A stretch of DNA of 64,000 nt from Pycnococcus provasolii (Eukaryota; Chlorophyta; Pseudoscourfieldiophyceae; Pseudoscourfieldiales). Both the position numbers and the translations under genes were made by a program. The stretch spans positions 682,001 to 746,000 of the forward strand of contig CP150553.1 in assembly GCA_049487715.1 (NCBI GenBank). Direction: 5' to 3'. Positions 1 through 11,220 of this stretch are shown here, piece by piece (positions within the stretch are counted from its first letter, which is position 1; every line of letters starts with the position of its first letter). The notes below the pieces were generated by a model that searched no databases, was not told the DNA's origin, and saw only the letters and a list, made by a program, of their open reading frames with translations.

Positions 1-1
1 G

Positions 2-225
2 ACGACGGACAGGTCAGAAGGCACGGCTTACGAGCGATGGTTCGTGCTGATGAGACGCAGCTCGCAAGATGATCACGTCGTTGGCCGCGTGTTGTTGCGA
101 TTTATGTGGATATTCGAACTTCGCGACTTGCTCGCGATGGCACTTTGCAATACGGATCGCGTTTTGCGGGAGAGGCGCGACATTCTTGCAAGCATCCACC
201 CACTGCATTTCCCTGTTGTCGTACT

Positions 226-260
<35 letters not shown>

Positions 261-2986
261 TGGTGGTGGTGCCCCTCACACTTGGCCCGCGAATGGAATC
301 GGCGGGCACGACAGACTTTGATCGCATGCGCGCGGGTCTTGATGTCGGCCGCCTCAACGTGCGTGTGCTGCACGCGAGAAACATCCTTCCAGCCACCGAC
401 GGGTTTGGGGTGAAGTGGCTGCCCGAACTACGCCAGCGTCGGCGTGAGTTTTTTGTAGAGGTTGAAGTGAGCAGCCAGCATATGGGGGGCATATCTCGCT
501 TCGCGCGAACAGGGGATGCATACGGCATTCATGACACGACGCCATCCTGGAGGTTAGATACGTCTGCGCACATGGAGTTCCAAGGCGTGACACGTGCCTC
601 AACGGTCACATTTCGCATTTTCCATCGTAAGGCGCTCGGAGAAAGACTTTTGGGGGAGAGGACGGCGGCGCTGCACTTGATTGAAGACGGCCGTCCGATC
701 TATGCGTGGATTCAATTAATTGGTCAGGAGGAGAAGAATGGAGAAGGTTTTCTGTCAAGTAGGAGCCAAAGTGGTGATGGCGACGTCGACATGAATGCGC
801 CAGAAGTTTACATTCGGATTTCCTGGCTGGCAAAATCTCGTGACGATGATGACACTGGTGCAATACCGCTACAACCCGTAGTAGTACGAGGAAGTACGCC
901 ATCGTCGTCGTCGTTCTCAAACACCACGCGATCATCGCTGCAACGAGTGTCGAGCACACGGCGCCGCATGGTCACAGCTGCGCGTCATTACGTCAGCCGC
1001 TGGAATCATGAGCATTTCGTGAGAAATGTTTCCGTGCTGATTTGCGATACGACAGGCAAGGAGCTGCTCAATGTCGTGGCGGACCATCTTCAGATGCACA
1101 TCCGCTTTGATTCGCGTGAGCAGCACTACATGGTGACATGTGCACACCTGCAGGTGGATAACCAGATGGTCATGGATATATCTTACCCTGTTGTGTTTTG
1201 TCCAACATCACAACGACAGAGACGTCGAGAGACGTCGAGGAGCCCAGCGTGGAGAAAGGAGCCCGACGAAGAAGACGATGTTGGTGGTGAGAGCCGTGAC
1301 GACGACCGCCCGTTCTTTACACTGAGCATTATGTGCGAATCTCAGCAGAGCCGAGGTGAAGCGAGCAGCGCGTACTCGACGATTCGACGTTTCCACGCAG
1401 CCCTCGACGAGGCAAATTTGAACCTTGAAGAACGATTCGTTGACAGAGTGCTGACTTACATTCTTGAAGTGCAGGGAACACTTGGGCAATGGCAGCAGTC
1501 ATCGCTGGGCGCAGCGCCATCGTCGTCGTCGTCGGCTGCTGCTGCTGCGGTAGCGCGAGCGACGCATTGGATTTCTGCCGAAGAGGCACGGACCTGGCAT
1601 GACATTGCGGACGTCGGATCGAACTTTACATTCATCGACGAGGTGAAAATGGAAAAGTTAAGGCTTAATCTCTCCATGAAGCTGAATTCCAAGTTGCTTG
1701 ATGATGTGAACATCACCACACGAAGGAAGGAGGGGGAAGGAGGAGGAAGTTCAGACGTCCTTGAGAATTTTGCGAGCGGCGTGTTCCGCAGTCTTCTGCG
1801 TGGCCGTGGGTACTCGCTGGTCAATCTCGACGGCGCTCTCATCACGCTTCGATCATTTAAGATCAGCAACCGCCTGGTTGGGAAGACGACGCTCCTTCGC
1901 GAGGCGCGCCGTCACTATGTCGTCCAATTGCTCGCGCAGCTCCACAAAATCTTGGGAAGCGCCGGCCCTGCCATTGCAAGTATTCCATTGGCGACGGTGG
2001 CTGCCGCGAGCATGGTGTACACGCTCGGCGAGGACGTCGTGCGTGGCCGCAGCGGAGTGGTTCCTACCGCACGTCGGGCTGCGTACATCTTATCGCACAC
2101 GATCGCTCAGCTGGCGAGCAACTCTGGACGTACGCTGAATGGCGCGTTGGCTGCCATACCACCGCGAGGCATGGAAGAGTACGCCCTGCGCCGCAATCGG
2201 CGAAGAGCTCACAGCGCGTTGGAGTCCTTTGTGCGCGGTCCTACTGAACTCACCGATGCCTTCTTTCGCGCTGCAAGTGCGCTTGTGGTGGAACCAATGC
2301 TTGGACACGCTCAGTATGGCAGCGCCGGCGTCGCTGCTGGTGTTGCCAAGTCGCTCATTCCTGGGTTGCTGATTCGTCCGTTCACCGGTGCGCTTGAGCT
2401 TGTGCATCACTGGAGTTCCTGCGCTGGTAGGCTTGTCGCGGGGGATGTGGCGGTGGGCACCACTACTGCTGGAGGAGGTCGAGGAGGACTGCGAGGAGGA
2501 GGAGGAGGTATGATAAGAAGGGTGGAGACTATGTCGGAGAGAGCTGCTTATCAGGCGGTCTTACAAAATATAATAGCGGGGCAGGAGGAGCACGTGCTCG
2601 GAAGTGCGACGGAGCTGTCCACAAATCGGTTCCTTGTGCTGACAAACACACGCTTGCTGTACGTTCGCGTACGCCGCCGCGGCCAAGGACGCGTTCGACT
2701 GCTTCGTGAGATTCGTTTGGATGAGCTATTCACGATCAGCTCCATCCCGTCCGATCCTGATGCGTTCTACGGAGTTCACCTCGGTGAAGTCGCAGGATTC
2801 CTCGGAAGCGCACCAGCCGCCGTGATTCTCGGGACGAGTGGTTTGAGGGGGACGACGTTCAAGATTCCTTGTTCGAGCGACGCTGTGCGAGTGACGTGCG
2901 TGACTTTGCTGTTGGCGTGGGTGCGCAGCGACGGCGGTGACGACGACGACGACGAAAGGAGGAGGAGGGCCAGTTGTTATACCTAG
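2..2986 (+). CDS. VPS13-like bridge lipid-transfer protein, C-terminal part (5' truncated by window edge)
   Basis: The frame is open from the first bases of the window, with no ATG before codon 17, so the gene begins to the left and about 994 codons are visible. A (CAG)11 run at 227-259 encodes polyglutamine. A C2-like beta-rich segment follows, with the pattern LNVRVLHARNILPATDG, then a long poorly conserved middle. Residues around 630-820 resemble the VPS13 C-terminal region: a repeated small-residue helix ending in GVAAGVAKSLIPGLLIRPFTGALE, comparable to the GVGKGLVG..RPTGG motif. A PH-like fold follows (NRFLVLTNTRLLYVRVR). VPS13 proteins move lipids in bulk at membrane contacts. The family call rests on the C-terminal half; the missing N-terminus should hold the lipid channel and chorein domain. 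There is an acidic/basic low-complexity tail. Confidence 0.6.
227..259 (+). repeat. (CAG)11 microsatellite encoding polyglutamine
   Basis: Eleven uninterrupted CAG codons lie in frame in the VPS13-like gene, followed by GTG/GTC valine codons. Confidence 0.95.
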
Positions 2987-4269
2987 ACCTGTATACCACT
3001 CGTATCTGAAGTCAACTCGTTCAACTCATTACTGCGCCCAACGATGACGAGCCGACATTGCCCCCACCAACATAGCGCGACACAAAACCACGTGGCGGAA
3101 CTCCGAAACCAAAAAAGCTTACCGGAAAACCCCAAATTCAGCCCTAGATCTAACCCTAGACCTAACCCTAGCTACGATAGATTCAGCCCTACCTTAGTAG
3201 AAACAAAACCCAAAACAAAACCTCTGCGAGCCCCATACGTGACATCACGTACTCGCTCAGGGTTCTTACCACCTTGGCGTTTGGTTCGAATTCTCGATTT
3301 TTCACACATGCGTCTTTGGAGAGTGGACCCCGCTCCATCCAAATTCTCGCGCATGCTTTGGTCGAGGGAGGCCGCTCCCCTCCGTCGTTCGGTTGCTAAG
3401 CTGGCCGGCAAGGTGGCGAAGCCAGATTCGGTCCTGGCAACGTTGCAAACGTGGGCATTGATTTGGTTCTCGTTGGTCGAAATTGGGAGAAATTATCGTA
3501 GGTCCGAATCAAATCGTTCATGACGTTGCGATTCGGAGTCCTCAGCATGCCATGACGTTTGAGGCGCCACCTCATTTTCCCGGAAATTCTCCTCTGGGAA
3601 TCTGTGGTAAATTCTAATGAAACCAAAACGAGGCAACCAAGTACAGTACCACCACCCTGAACCTGACTCGGCAAGGGCATGAGGTCATCAAAACCAAAAC
3701 CACACAAAACGGCCGCCACCTATCCACAGAACAGCAGAAGCCTTCCTTTGGGGGAACCTCCTTCCCTGGTTCTTGTTTGAGTTGCCCTGTTTGTTTTTTC
3801 CTGGTTTTTTTTGGTTTGGTTTGGTTTGGTTTGGTTTGGTGGCTAGGGTGGGTTTGTGGAGGCAACTTCCCGCCAGGTCAACTGGGAACTAGAACCCTAG
3901 GGTGGGCATCCCCCTGGGATAACGCAGAGCAGATCCGGCGTATTATTTATTTAATTATTCTTTCTTTCCCTTGGACTTGGATCCCACCACAATAAGCCAC
4001 GCACTGGTCCACGTACCCAGGTTTTTGTACGCGCGCTCCCCCCTCCCCCTCCCCCCCTCCCCCGCTCCTGCTCCGCCATTCGCTCGTCTGCTTCGTGCTT
4101 TGGGAGGGAGTGAGTGACTCAGTAGTGGCTCACCACTTCCTACTTTTCCCTATCCTCGTGGCGGCGTGCCTCTTCAGACTTCATTGCAACCATCAAGAAC
4201 ACCGCCTCCAACCTCCTCAACCCGCCTCAACCCTCCTCAAACAACATCATCCCTCCCCCCCTGGTCAAC
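2987..4269. other. Long spacer between VPS13-like gene and STY-type kinase
   Basis: No convincing gene. The spacer holds degenerate telomere-type CCCTAA units at about 3141-3173, a GGTTT pentanucleotide run at about 3811-3840, and a C/T-rich tract at about 4036-4075 before the kinase 5' leader. The open frame at 3044-3523 lacks domain-like composition. Confidence 0.6.
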
Positions 4270-6174
4270 ATGGTCGAGTCGTCCGCAACCCAAGTGGCAG
4301 GACGGCCTGTCGTGCTCACGCGAGCAACCACACAGGGAATCGCCGCCTCGTCGTTTCGGTCAAACACCGCCAAGCAGCAGGCGTACGAGTCCGTGTGCAA
4401 CCACCTGCGAGAAGTGGGGAAGCTCACCGACGAACTCGAGGAGGCTATTAAAGTGCACATACGAACGCTGCCGACGCGATACTCGCAGGACATCAACACA
4501 GACAGCGAGGACATACTGCAGCACTACAAACTTCTGCAGGATGCACGCGTGGAGCCGGGATCTCTCAAGGTGGCGGCACGAGCCGTGCAAATCGTAGCCA
4601 GGCAACTCGACGGAGGCGTTTCCGGGTCGCCAAACAGCGAAAGCCCTTCGTGCGACATACTCAACCAGAGCTTTGGAAAGAGCATCGAGCGTGGTGGTCT
4701 CGTGGGCACGGGACCAGACAGCGTCGCAGGCTCGCTGGGCACGCGCCCGGCGTTTGGAAGCAGCCCGTCCTTGGAGCGACTCGCACGAGAGAGTGCAGGG
4801 AAGCAAGACAGCTACGGAAGCTTTCGCCGGCTGAGCGACGCGCAGCAGCACGTGCAGGATCGAAGCGAGCACATGACGGACGCGTCGCAGAACGCCGTCA
4901 TCGAGCTGTTCGAGGTCACGGTAGCCTCGACGGACCAGCCGAAGCTGCTGTCTCGCATCACCACCGTCATGGGGAACCTCGGCCTGAACATTCGAGAGGC
5001 TCACGTCTTCAGCGCCAAGGACGGATACACGCTCGACGTGTTTGTCATCGACTCGTGGGCTGGAGGACCTCCCGAGTCGCTCGCGGAAACGCTGCGAAAC
5101 CTTTTCGTCGACGAGCTGATGGTTACCGACAACATCGACGAAAACATGGCGAACACCGCCGCCGCCGCAGCTGCGCGGAAGCAGGATGGTCGCAAGAAGG
5201 AAGCGTCGTTCCAGCTGCCGAGAGAGTCGTTCGACGGCGTCCCCGTCGACAACGACTGGGAGCTTGACCCGTCGAAGCTCACGTTCGAGTCCAAGGTGGC
5301 GAGCGGGTCGTTCGGAGACATGTATCGAGGGCACTACAACAGCCAGGAGGTTGCCATTAAGATATTGCGCAACGCCACGGACGACCCAAAGAGGCTGCGA
5401 GAGTTCATGCAGGAGGTTGCAATCATGCGCAAGGTTCGCCACAAGAGCGTGGTGCAGTTCATCGGCGCGTGCACGAAGCCGCCGAACCTCTGCATCGTGT
5501 TCGTCTACATGCACGGAGGGAGCGTGTACGACTTCATGCACAGACAGAACGGGTCATTCAGCGTCCAGCGGCTGCTCCGCGTGGCGATGGACATTGCGAG
5601 CGGCATGGACTACCTGCACCGCTGCAGCATCATCCACCGCGACATGAAAAGTGCCAACCTGCTCATGGACGAGCACGGAGACGTGAAGATTGCGGACTTT
5701 GGAGTCGCTCGCGTCATCGACCCGCACGGAGTCATGACGGCGGAGACGGGCACGTACAGGTGGATGGCCCCCGAGGTGATTGAGCACTCGCCGTACACGC
5801 CGAAGTGCGACGTGTACAGCTACGGGATCACGATCTGGGAGCTTCTCACGCGCAGCATCCCGTACGCCGACCAGACGCCGCTGCAGGCGGCGGTGGGCGT
5901 CGTGCAGAAGGGATTGCGCCCGCCAATCCCGCCTCACACGCCGCAGAGCCTGCGGCAAATCATGGAGCTCACCTGGCGCCGCAACCCTGACGAGCGTCCC
6001 ACCTTCTCCGAGCTCAGGGAGATGCTTCAGCGCGCGGTGTTCGAGGAAGACGCACGCGAGCAGATGCGTGCATCCTCCTCCATGGCAGGTGGTGCTGCTG
6101 CTGGCGGTGCTGGCGGTGGTGCGGCGCCGTCCAACACTGGCGGATTCTTCGCACGCTTGCGAGGTGGAAAGTAG
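4270..6174 (+). CDS. ACT domain-containing Raf-like protein kinase (plant STY8/17/46 type)
   Basis: 634 aa, intronless, ATG start. An ACT regulatory domain begins near residue 208 (VIELFEVTVASTDQP...LLSRITTVMGNLGLNI). The kinase domain begins near residue 336 with the glycine loop ASGSFGDMYRG, then the VAIK lysine, HRDMKSAN at about 455, DFG at about 476 and the TGTYRWMAPE activation segment. This ACT-plus-kinase layout defines the plant STY family. Arabidopsis STY8/17/46 are dual-specificity cytosolic kinases that phosphorylate transit peptides of plastid precursors. The C-terminus is a Gly/Ala-rich tail ending near FFARLRGGK. A role in plastid import or signalling is inferred from family; all visible catalytic residues are intact. 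Confidence 0.9.
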   Translation: MVESSATQVAGRPVVLTRATTQGIAASSFRSNTAKQQAYESVCNHLREVGKLTDELEEAIKVHIRTLPTRYSQDINTDSEDILQHYKLLQDARVEPGSLKVAARAVQIVARQLDGGVSGSPNSESPSCDILNQSFGKSIERGGLVGTGPDSVAGSLGTRPAFGSSPSLERLARESAGKQDSYGSFRRLSDAQQHVQDRSEHMTDASQNAVIELFEVTVASTDQPKLLSRITTVMGNLGLNIREAHVFSAKDGYTLDVFVIDSWAGGPPESLAETLRNLFVDELMVTDNIDENMANTAAAAAARKQDGRKKEASFQLPRESFDGVPVDNDWELDPSKLTFESKVASGSFGDMYRGHYNSQEVAIKILRNATDDPKRLREFMQEVAIMRKVRHKSVVQFIGACTKPPNLCIVFVYMHGGSVYDFMHRQNGSFSVQRLLRVAMDIASGMDYLHRCSIIHRDMKSANLLMDEHGDVKIADFGVARVIDPHGVMTAETGTYRWMAPEVIEHSPYTPKCDVYSYGITIWELLTRSIPYADQTPLQAAVGVVQKGLRPPIPPHTPQSLRQIMELTWRRNPDERPTFSELREMLQRAVFEEDAREQMRASSSMAGGAAAGGAGGGAAPSNTGGFFARLRGGK

Positions 6175-6388
6175 GAGATATAAGAAAAGAAAGAGAAGAA
6201 CTTTCGTAGATAGCGGATGATGTATGTAGTGGACGATAAGAGTGAGTAAGAGTATGAAGAGTGAAAGAGTATGTGAGAGTGAGAAGAACAGTACTATTCT
6301 TAACAAGAAAAAAAATCAACACAAGTAACACGTAGTAATACATAAGAAGAAAATATAAATAGGTAGTGGTGCCTTCGTGCATCATTGT

Positions 6389-7423
6389 TTATTTTTGAAA
6401 GTTTTTTTTTGGGAGAGGGGGAGTGGGGTTCCTCATCTGTGGTACAACAGGACACCTTGACACCTTGACGAGGCTTGCAATGCGAGGGACGACGGCGAGT
6501 GCGAGGGCGAGCCTGAGAGGTTCGGTGAGTTTTGCCAGCACCCACGCCATGGCAAATGCCGCCGCTCTCGGGTGCTCTTTCTGCATCTGCTGAATTTTTC
6601 CCAGTCCAAGTGTTTTATGTATGTACGGAAAAGGCGCGAGCAACTTGTCCAGTCGACCGAAGATGCTGTCCAATACGCCACTTCGACCACCCTCCGGCAC
6701 GCGTCGCATCTCCGCGATGATGGCGGCGTACAGCGTCGCTAACGTGCTCACGTAGATGGCGGCGTACGTCGATATGCCAACGACGCCGTACTCGCGCCAG
6801 AGGTACCTGATTTTCTGCGTCACGCCGCCACCACCACCACCACCACTCGCACCTTCTGGTGAGGATGCAGCCGCTTGTTTTGTGACGGCATCCGCCGCGA
6901 ATGAGCGTCTTAGCGCGTGCTGGTGGCTTGCACTACTACCTTGCAAGAACGGCACTGTTGATGTTGTTGTTGCAGCTGTTCTTGCTGTACGAGTCAAGAG
7001 CAACATCCCTGGTGATGGTCCTGATCGTGACGCCCCTATGATGCCTGCGACGAGGCTTCTTGGACTCCCCACGTGCACATGGGACGCGTGCTTGGAGATC
7101 GCTCCTCGATAGGAGCCTACTGAAGGTAAAGGTGCCCCACAGGACGCCGCGAGAGACGAGTGAAGCATTGATGACGACCGAGCTGACAGCAAGTGAGCTG
7201 ACACTCGAGCAGAACCTGACGTAAAGGTAGCCCAACGAGAACCCCACCTAAGAGAAACCCCACTACCCGTACGAGTAGACGCACCCACTAGATTACCACC
7301 ACCAAAAGTGACGCGCAGACATGGCAAGTGACCAGAACAAGGTAAGGGAGGGCAGAATGTGAACAAGGACGACATACGACCCATCATGGCCATAAGGTAT
7401 AAGGTATGGTGACAAGAATCCAT
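6389..7423 (-). CDS. FAM210/DUF1279-like organelle membrane protein
   Basis: The start is the ATG at 7423 (345 codons); later Met codons are also possible. The N-terminal 200 residues are Ser/Arg-rich with few acidic residues, as in an organelle presequence, followed by a Gly-rich linker. The DUF1279-like core starts at IRYLWREYGVVGISTYA and contains one hydrophobic helix (about 24 residues). It ends with a second conserved hydrophobic stretch around AMAWVLAKLTEPLRLALALAVVPRIA. FAM210 proteins sit in mitochondrial or plastid membranes and are linked to organelle translation or lipid balance in other eukaryotes. It ends tail-to-tail with the STY-type kinase and shares a short divergent promoter with NMD3. 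Confidence 0.6.
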   Translation of the reverse strand: MDSCHHTLYLMAMMGRMSSLFTFCPPLPCSGHLPCLRVTFGGGNLVGASTRTGSGVSLRWGSRWATFTSGSARVSAHLLSARSSSMLHSSLAASCGAPLPSVGSYRGAISKHASHVHVGSPRSLVAGIIGASRSGPSPGMLLLTRTARTAATTTSTVPFLQGSSASHQHALRRSFAADAVTKQAAASSPEGASGGGGGGGVTQKIRYLWREYGVVGISTYAAIYVSTLATLYAAIIAEMRRVPEGGRSGVLDSIFGRLDKLLAPFPYIHKTLGLGKIQQMQKEHPRAAAFAMAWVLAKLTEPLRLALALAVVPRIASLVKVSRCPVVPQMRNPTPPLPKKNFQK

Positions 7424-7458
7424 GAGGACGTTGAAGTTCCTGTGCAAACAAAAAACTA

Positions 7459-7480
7459 AACCCCGAATTCAAACCCCGAA
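7459..7480. promoter_or_regulatory. Two copies of the AACCCCGAA (TTCGGGGTT) spacer motif
   Basis: AACCCCGAA occurs at 7459-7467 and 7472-7480, 36 and 49 bases upstream of the FAM210-like ATG, within the divergent spacer shared with NMD3. The same 9-mer recurs in other 5' spacers of this window. Confidence 0.5.
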
Positions 7481-7718
7481 TGCAATAATCGGACGCACCT
7501 ATTAGGAACTAGGAAGTACCCGGTATGGAACCCCTAACTTATTTCTAAACCTCTCGTCCGGACTCCTCTGGGCTTGTGGCGGACGGACGTTGTGCCTTGT
7601 GCCCCCCTCCCTCCCAGGGGGCTCCGGCGGCCTGTTCCGGCGGCCGTCTCCGTCCCCCCCACCCCCCTCTCCCCAATACCACTCCCTCGAAAAAGAAAGA
7701 AAAAAAAGTCAGCCTGCC

Positions 7719-9986
7719 ATGGCGGCGCCACACTCGTCCCATGAGACCACCCCCTCCCATGGGGTGATGGTGCGCAACCTCACGGAGGAGGCTCAGATTC
7801 TTGCTGCTCAGGCGGCGTCCTCAGCCATGGGGTGGGGAACCCTGCCCGTTCGCGGCCCCTCCTCCACATCCACTGCCGCTGCCGCTGCCGCTGATGCTGC
7901 TCCAGAGGAGGCGGCACCCGCGGCTTACCTCGCAGCTTTCACGCACCACTCCGCATCGCTCCAGCAAAATGGAACGCCGCTACACGCATCATTCGTCTCG
8001 CACGCACCCGCATCTATCCTCTGCCCCGAGTGCGGAACGCGCATGCCGCCCAACCCGTCCAACCTGTGCGCAAAGTGCATACGAAACCGAGTCGACATCA
8101 CGGAGGGAATACAAAAGGCGTGCACCGTGCTCTGGTGCAAACAGTGCGACAGGTACCACAGCCCGCCGCGAGCGTGGATACACGCGGAACTCGAGTCCAA
8201 GGAACTTCTCACATTTCTAGTCAAGAAAGTCAAGGGAATCAAAGGAAAGGTCAAACTCACGGACGCAAGCTTCGTGTGGACGGAGCCGCACAGTCGGCGC
8301 ATCAAAATCAAACTCACCGTCCAAAAGGAGGTGCTCAACGGAGGGACCATCCTGCAGCAGAGCTTTCTCGTCGAGTTTGTCGTCGAGCCGCACATGTGCA
8401 TGGAGTGTGCTCGCATCACAGCAAACCCAGAGCAGTGGATCGGATGCGTGCAGGCGAGGCAGCGCGCAGAACACAGGAGAACGTTTCTGTTCCTCGAGCA
8501 GCTCATCCTCAAGCACGCCGCGGACGAAAACGTAATCGGAGTGCGAAAGAAGGCTGACGGCCTCGACTTCTACTTCTCGCACAGAAGCCACAGCCTCAAG
8601 TTTGTTGACTTTCTAGGGTCCGTCGTGCCAATCCGCCACCGTGCCGACAGGCAGCTCGTCTCGCAAGATTTCTCCGACAACACGTTCCGCTACAAGTACA
8701 CCTTCTTCACCGAGCTCGTTCCCGTGTGCAAGGACGACCTCGTGTGCCTGCCGCGCAAGCTCAGCAACAAGGCGCACGGCGGCATCGGGCCGGTGCTGCT
8801 GTGCACTCGCGTCGGGACAGCCATCACGCTCACCGACCCGAACACGAACCGGTACATCCAGCTCGACGGCGACGCGTACTGGCGCAACCCGCTCAAGCCG
8901 CTCGCTAGCCAGAGAACGCTCACCACATACGTCGTTCTCGACATCGAGCTCGTCGGAGCGCGAGGCGGTGGGCCAGATTGGGACGACGCCGCATCCGTGA
9001 GAAGCATGCGCAGCGCCGGTGCGGGTGCGAGCACGGCTGGGCGAACGAGCGTGGGCAGCCACATCTCACGCTTCCAGCTCGCGGACGTCACGGTGGCACG
9101 CAGCGCGGACCTTGGCGCCAACGACAGCACGTTACGGTGCCGCACGCACCTCGGCGCCGTGCTGAATGTCGGCGACACCGTTCTCGGGTATGACCTGCAG
9201 CGGCTGAATATCACGGACGACGATTTTGTCGAGCACGCGGAGCGCGACAAGGATGCCATCCCCGACTGCGTGCTCGTTCGGAAGTCGTACCAAGAGAAGC
9301 GCAAGGCAAGGAGGGAACGCCGTGCCGCCGCCGCCGCAAGAAGGGCGGGCGGCACGGGTGCCGCCGCGAGCGCGATGGCGACGGAGAACGTGTCGTTTCC
9401 CGCACGACCGTCGCCGCTCGGGCAGTCGTTCGCAGACACGGGTGCACATCGCCCTTGGACGCTCCGAACGCTTGAAATGGAGGAGGATGACGAGGAGGGT
9501 GGTGGTGGTGGTGGTGGAAGAGGAAAGCGAGGGAAGCGATCGGCGAAGTTGGCACGTGAGAATGAGGATCGCGACTTGACGGACCGCGAGCGCTTCTTCC
9601 AGGAACTCGAGGAAGATGCGGACATGCGTGGACGCGTCGCCCTGTACAGGAAGCCGCAGCCGCAAGGCAAGTCGTTCGACCTGCTTCGTGACGACGACGC
9701 CGGCAACGGCGACGGCGACGGCGACTCTGAAGACGACGACGTTCCCGAGGTGCCGCTGGAGGAGCTCATGACGGCTCTCTCGCTCGACGAGCAGCGCAAG
9801 CGTCGCCTTCACGGAGGCTCGAGCATCGAGGAGATGGCGGAGGATGAGGAAGACGACGACGACGAGGTGCAGGGGGACGGCGACGAGGAGGAGGCGGCAA
9901 ATCTTGACGACCCGGAAGTGCGCGCATCGCACACACGGCGTGCGATTATGCTCGGAGCGGGCGTCAAGCGCGGGAAACGGTCGTAA
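7719..9986 (+). CDS. NMD3: 60S ribosomal export protein NMD3
   Basis: 755 aa from the ATG at 7719, which has a strong context (gccATGG). The upstream open frame lacks an ATG. The Zn-binding region near residue 100 shows CPEC..CAKC..CKQC and, later, CMEC pairs. It is followed by the diagnostic NMD3 core (KVKLTDASFVWTEPHSRRIK; YKYTFFTELVPVCKDDL). NMD3 is the adaptor that binds nascent 60S subunits and recruits the exportin CRM1. The C-terminus is acidic and basic by turns (runs of Glu/Asp and a Lys/Arg cluster), as expected for NES and NLS segments. It is longer than the roughly 500 aa typical of animals, owing to these low-complexity tails. Confidence 0.93.
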   Translation: MAAPHSSHETTPSHGVMVRNLTEEAQILAAQAASSAMGWGTLPVRGPSSTSTAAAAAADAAPEEAAPAAYLAAFTHHSASLQQNGTPLHASFVSHAPASILCPECGTRMPPNPSNLCAKCIRNRVDITEGIQKACTVLWCKQCDRYHSPPRAWIHAELESKELLTFLVKKVKGIKGKVKLTDASFVWTEPHSRRIKIKLTVQKEVLNGGTILQQSFLVEFVVEPHMCMECARITANPEQWIGCVQARQRAEHRRTFLFLEQLILKHAADENVIGVRKKADGLDFYFSHRSHSLKFVDFLGSVVPIRHRADRQLVSQDFSDNTFRYKYTFFTELVPVCKDDLVCLPRKLSNKAHGGIGPVLLCTRVGTAITLTDPNTNRYIQLDGDAYWRNPLKPLASQRTLTTYVVLDIELVGARGGGPDWDDAASVRSMRSAGAGASTAGRTSVGSHISRFQLADVTVARSADLGANDSTLRCRTHLGAVLNVGDTVLGYDLQRLNITDDDFVEHAERDKDAIPDCVLVRKSYQEKRKARRERRAAAAARRAGGTGAAASAMATENVSFPARPSPLGQSFADTGAHRPWTLRTLEMEEDDEEGGGGGGGRGKRGKRSAKLARENEDRDLTDRERFFQELEEDADMRGRVALYRKPQPQGKSFDLLRDDDAGNGDGDGDSEDDDVPEVPLEELMTALSLDEQRKRRLHGGSSIEEMAEDEEDDDDEVQGDGDEEEAANLDDPEVRASHTRRAIMLGAGVKRGKRS

Positions 9987-10260
9987 AGAGAAAGAAATAA
10001 ATACCGTATGTCACAATTTAATTTTGTTTTGTTTTTCTTTTCACTGCCATATGTAGATGTCCCACCACCACCGAGGGGAGGACGGCCGCCACGGAGGTGC
10101 CGGGGGAGAGAGACTGACCGGGAGAGAGGTTATCTGACAGGACGACCGTTGGACGAAGTGAACCTCATTCCGTTACTGAATGAGCAACTCCAGAACAAAA
10201 CCCATTCCGAGTGCGCGCGCTTCCCTTCTTGTCAAATGCGAACTCATAGCGAAAACGAAT

Positions 10261-11220
10261 TTACGACGACCACGCGTACGTGGGTCCGAAGGGGTCCGCG
10301 ACGTGCTCCGCCCAGTTGACGAGCGGTCCCTTGCCCGTCGCCGGGTACTGCACGAGGCAGCCCGACCAGCCGAGCATGGCGAGGCGAGCGTGCTTGAGCT
10401 CCTTCACCTTGAGCTCCTCGAACGTGGAGGACTCGTTCGCGAGTCCGATGGGGTCGAAGCGGCCACCGGGGTACGCGTCGCCAACGGAGAGCTCGTCGAA
10501 CACGGGGTCAAGCACGCCCGTGCGGTACGCCTCCGCGGATCCGAAGAAGATCACCTCGATCGCGAGCACGTTGAAGAAGTTGGGGAAGCCGCTGTCCGGG
10601 GGAGCGAGCGGGTAGATGGCACCCGGGAACTTGTCGGCGATGGCCGTGCAGTCCGAGGGCGTGCAGAGCGCTCCCGCCTCGAACCACGGGACACCCGTGC
10701 CCACCTCAGACGCCCACGCGCCCGTGAGTCCGAGCATGGCGAAGCGTCCGTGGATGATTTCGCGCTCCGCGAGCTTGGCATCTCCGTCGTACTCGACCGG
10801 CGCCTCCTCTCCGGAGCCGGGGTACGTGCCTGGCTCGGGGTACCAGCCGTAGTCGCCACCGGATCCTCCGGAGACCTTCGCGGGCGCCTTGCGTCCACCG
10901 AGCGTGAAGGACTTCGTGCCTCCCTTGGTGCCTCCCTTGGTGCCTCCCTTGGTGCCTCCCTGTTGTGATCATTAGTATTAGTATAAGTATGTGTGTTTGA
11001 GCATACCACACCCACCGTGTTATTACTCGCACATACAAATAAGCAAAACGAAAACAAAAAACAAAAACTAACAAAACCAAAAACACAAAACCAAATCAAA
11101 AAAACAACAAAAACAAAAACAAAAACACAAAACACAAAAACCAAAAGACATACATACCTTGGTGCCCCCCTTCGATCCCCCTCGCGTGCCTCCGAACGTC
11201 ATGCGTGCCGATGCGATCAT
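10261..11220 (-). CDS. Prasinophyte-type light-harvesting chlorophyll-binding protein (Lhcp), one intron
   Basis: Two exons: 11158-11220 (21 codons, ATG at 11220) and 10261-10959 (232 codons plus stop). The phase-0 intron at 10960-11157 has GTATGT at the donor and CAG at the acceptor. The mature part contains two chlorophyll-binding helices, REIIHGRFAMLGLTGAW and KELKHARLAMLGWSG. Between them is the Lhcp-like loop VPWFEAG..C.PSDCTAI..KFPGA and DAYPGGRFDPIG. Lhcp proteins are the main antenna of prasinophytes, binding chlorophyll a/b and prasinoxanthin-type pigments. The visible presequence is only about 40 aa and consists largely of (G-G-T-K) repeats spanning the intron; an extra 5' exon carrying the transit peptide may exist. 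Confidence 0.85.
10960..11157 (-). other. Lhcp intron
   Basis: 198 bases, donor GTATGT, acceptor ACAACAG. Its donor half, on the coding strand, is T-rich with TTTTG/TTTGT runs. Splicing joins GGTK-coding repeats on both sides without changing frame. Confidence 0.8.

Noticed and set aside
3044-3523. Open frame in the long spacer after the VPS13-like gene
   Set aside because: Composition is repetitive and unlike coding; no domain signal.
4360-5541. 393-codon open frame antisense to the STY-type kinase
   Set aside because: It is anti-parallel to a conserved kinase and Arg/Leu/Val-rich, the typical antisense shadow composition of GC-rich genes.
10180-10968. Open frame of 262 codons antisense to Lhcp exon 2
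   Set aside because: Lhcp on the other strand has clear chlorophyll-binding helices and a splice junction; this frame is a GC-rich shadow.
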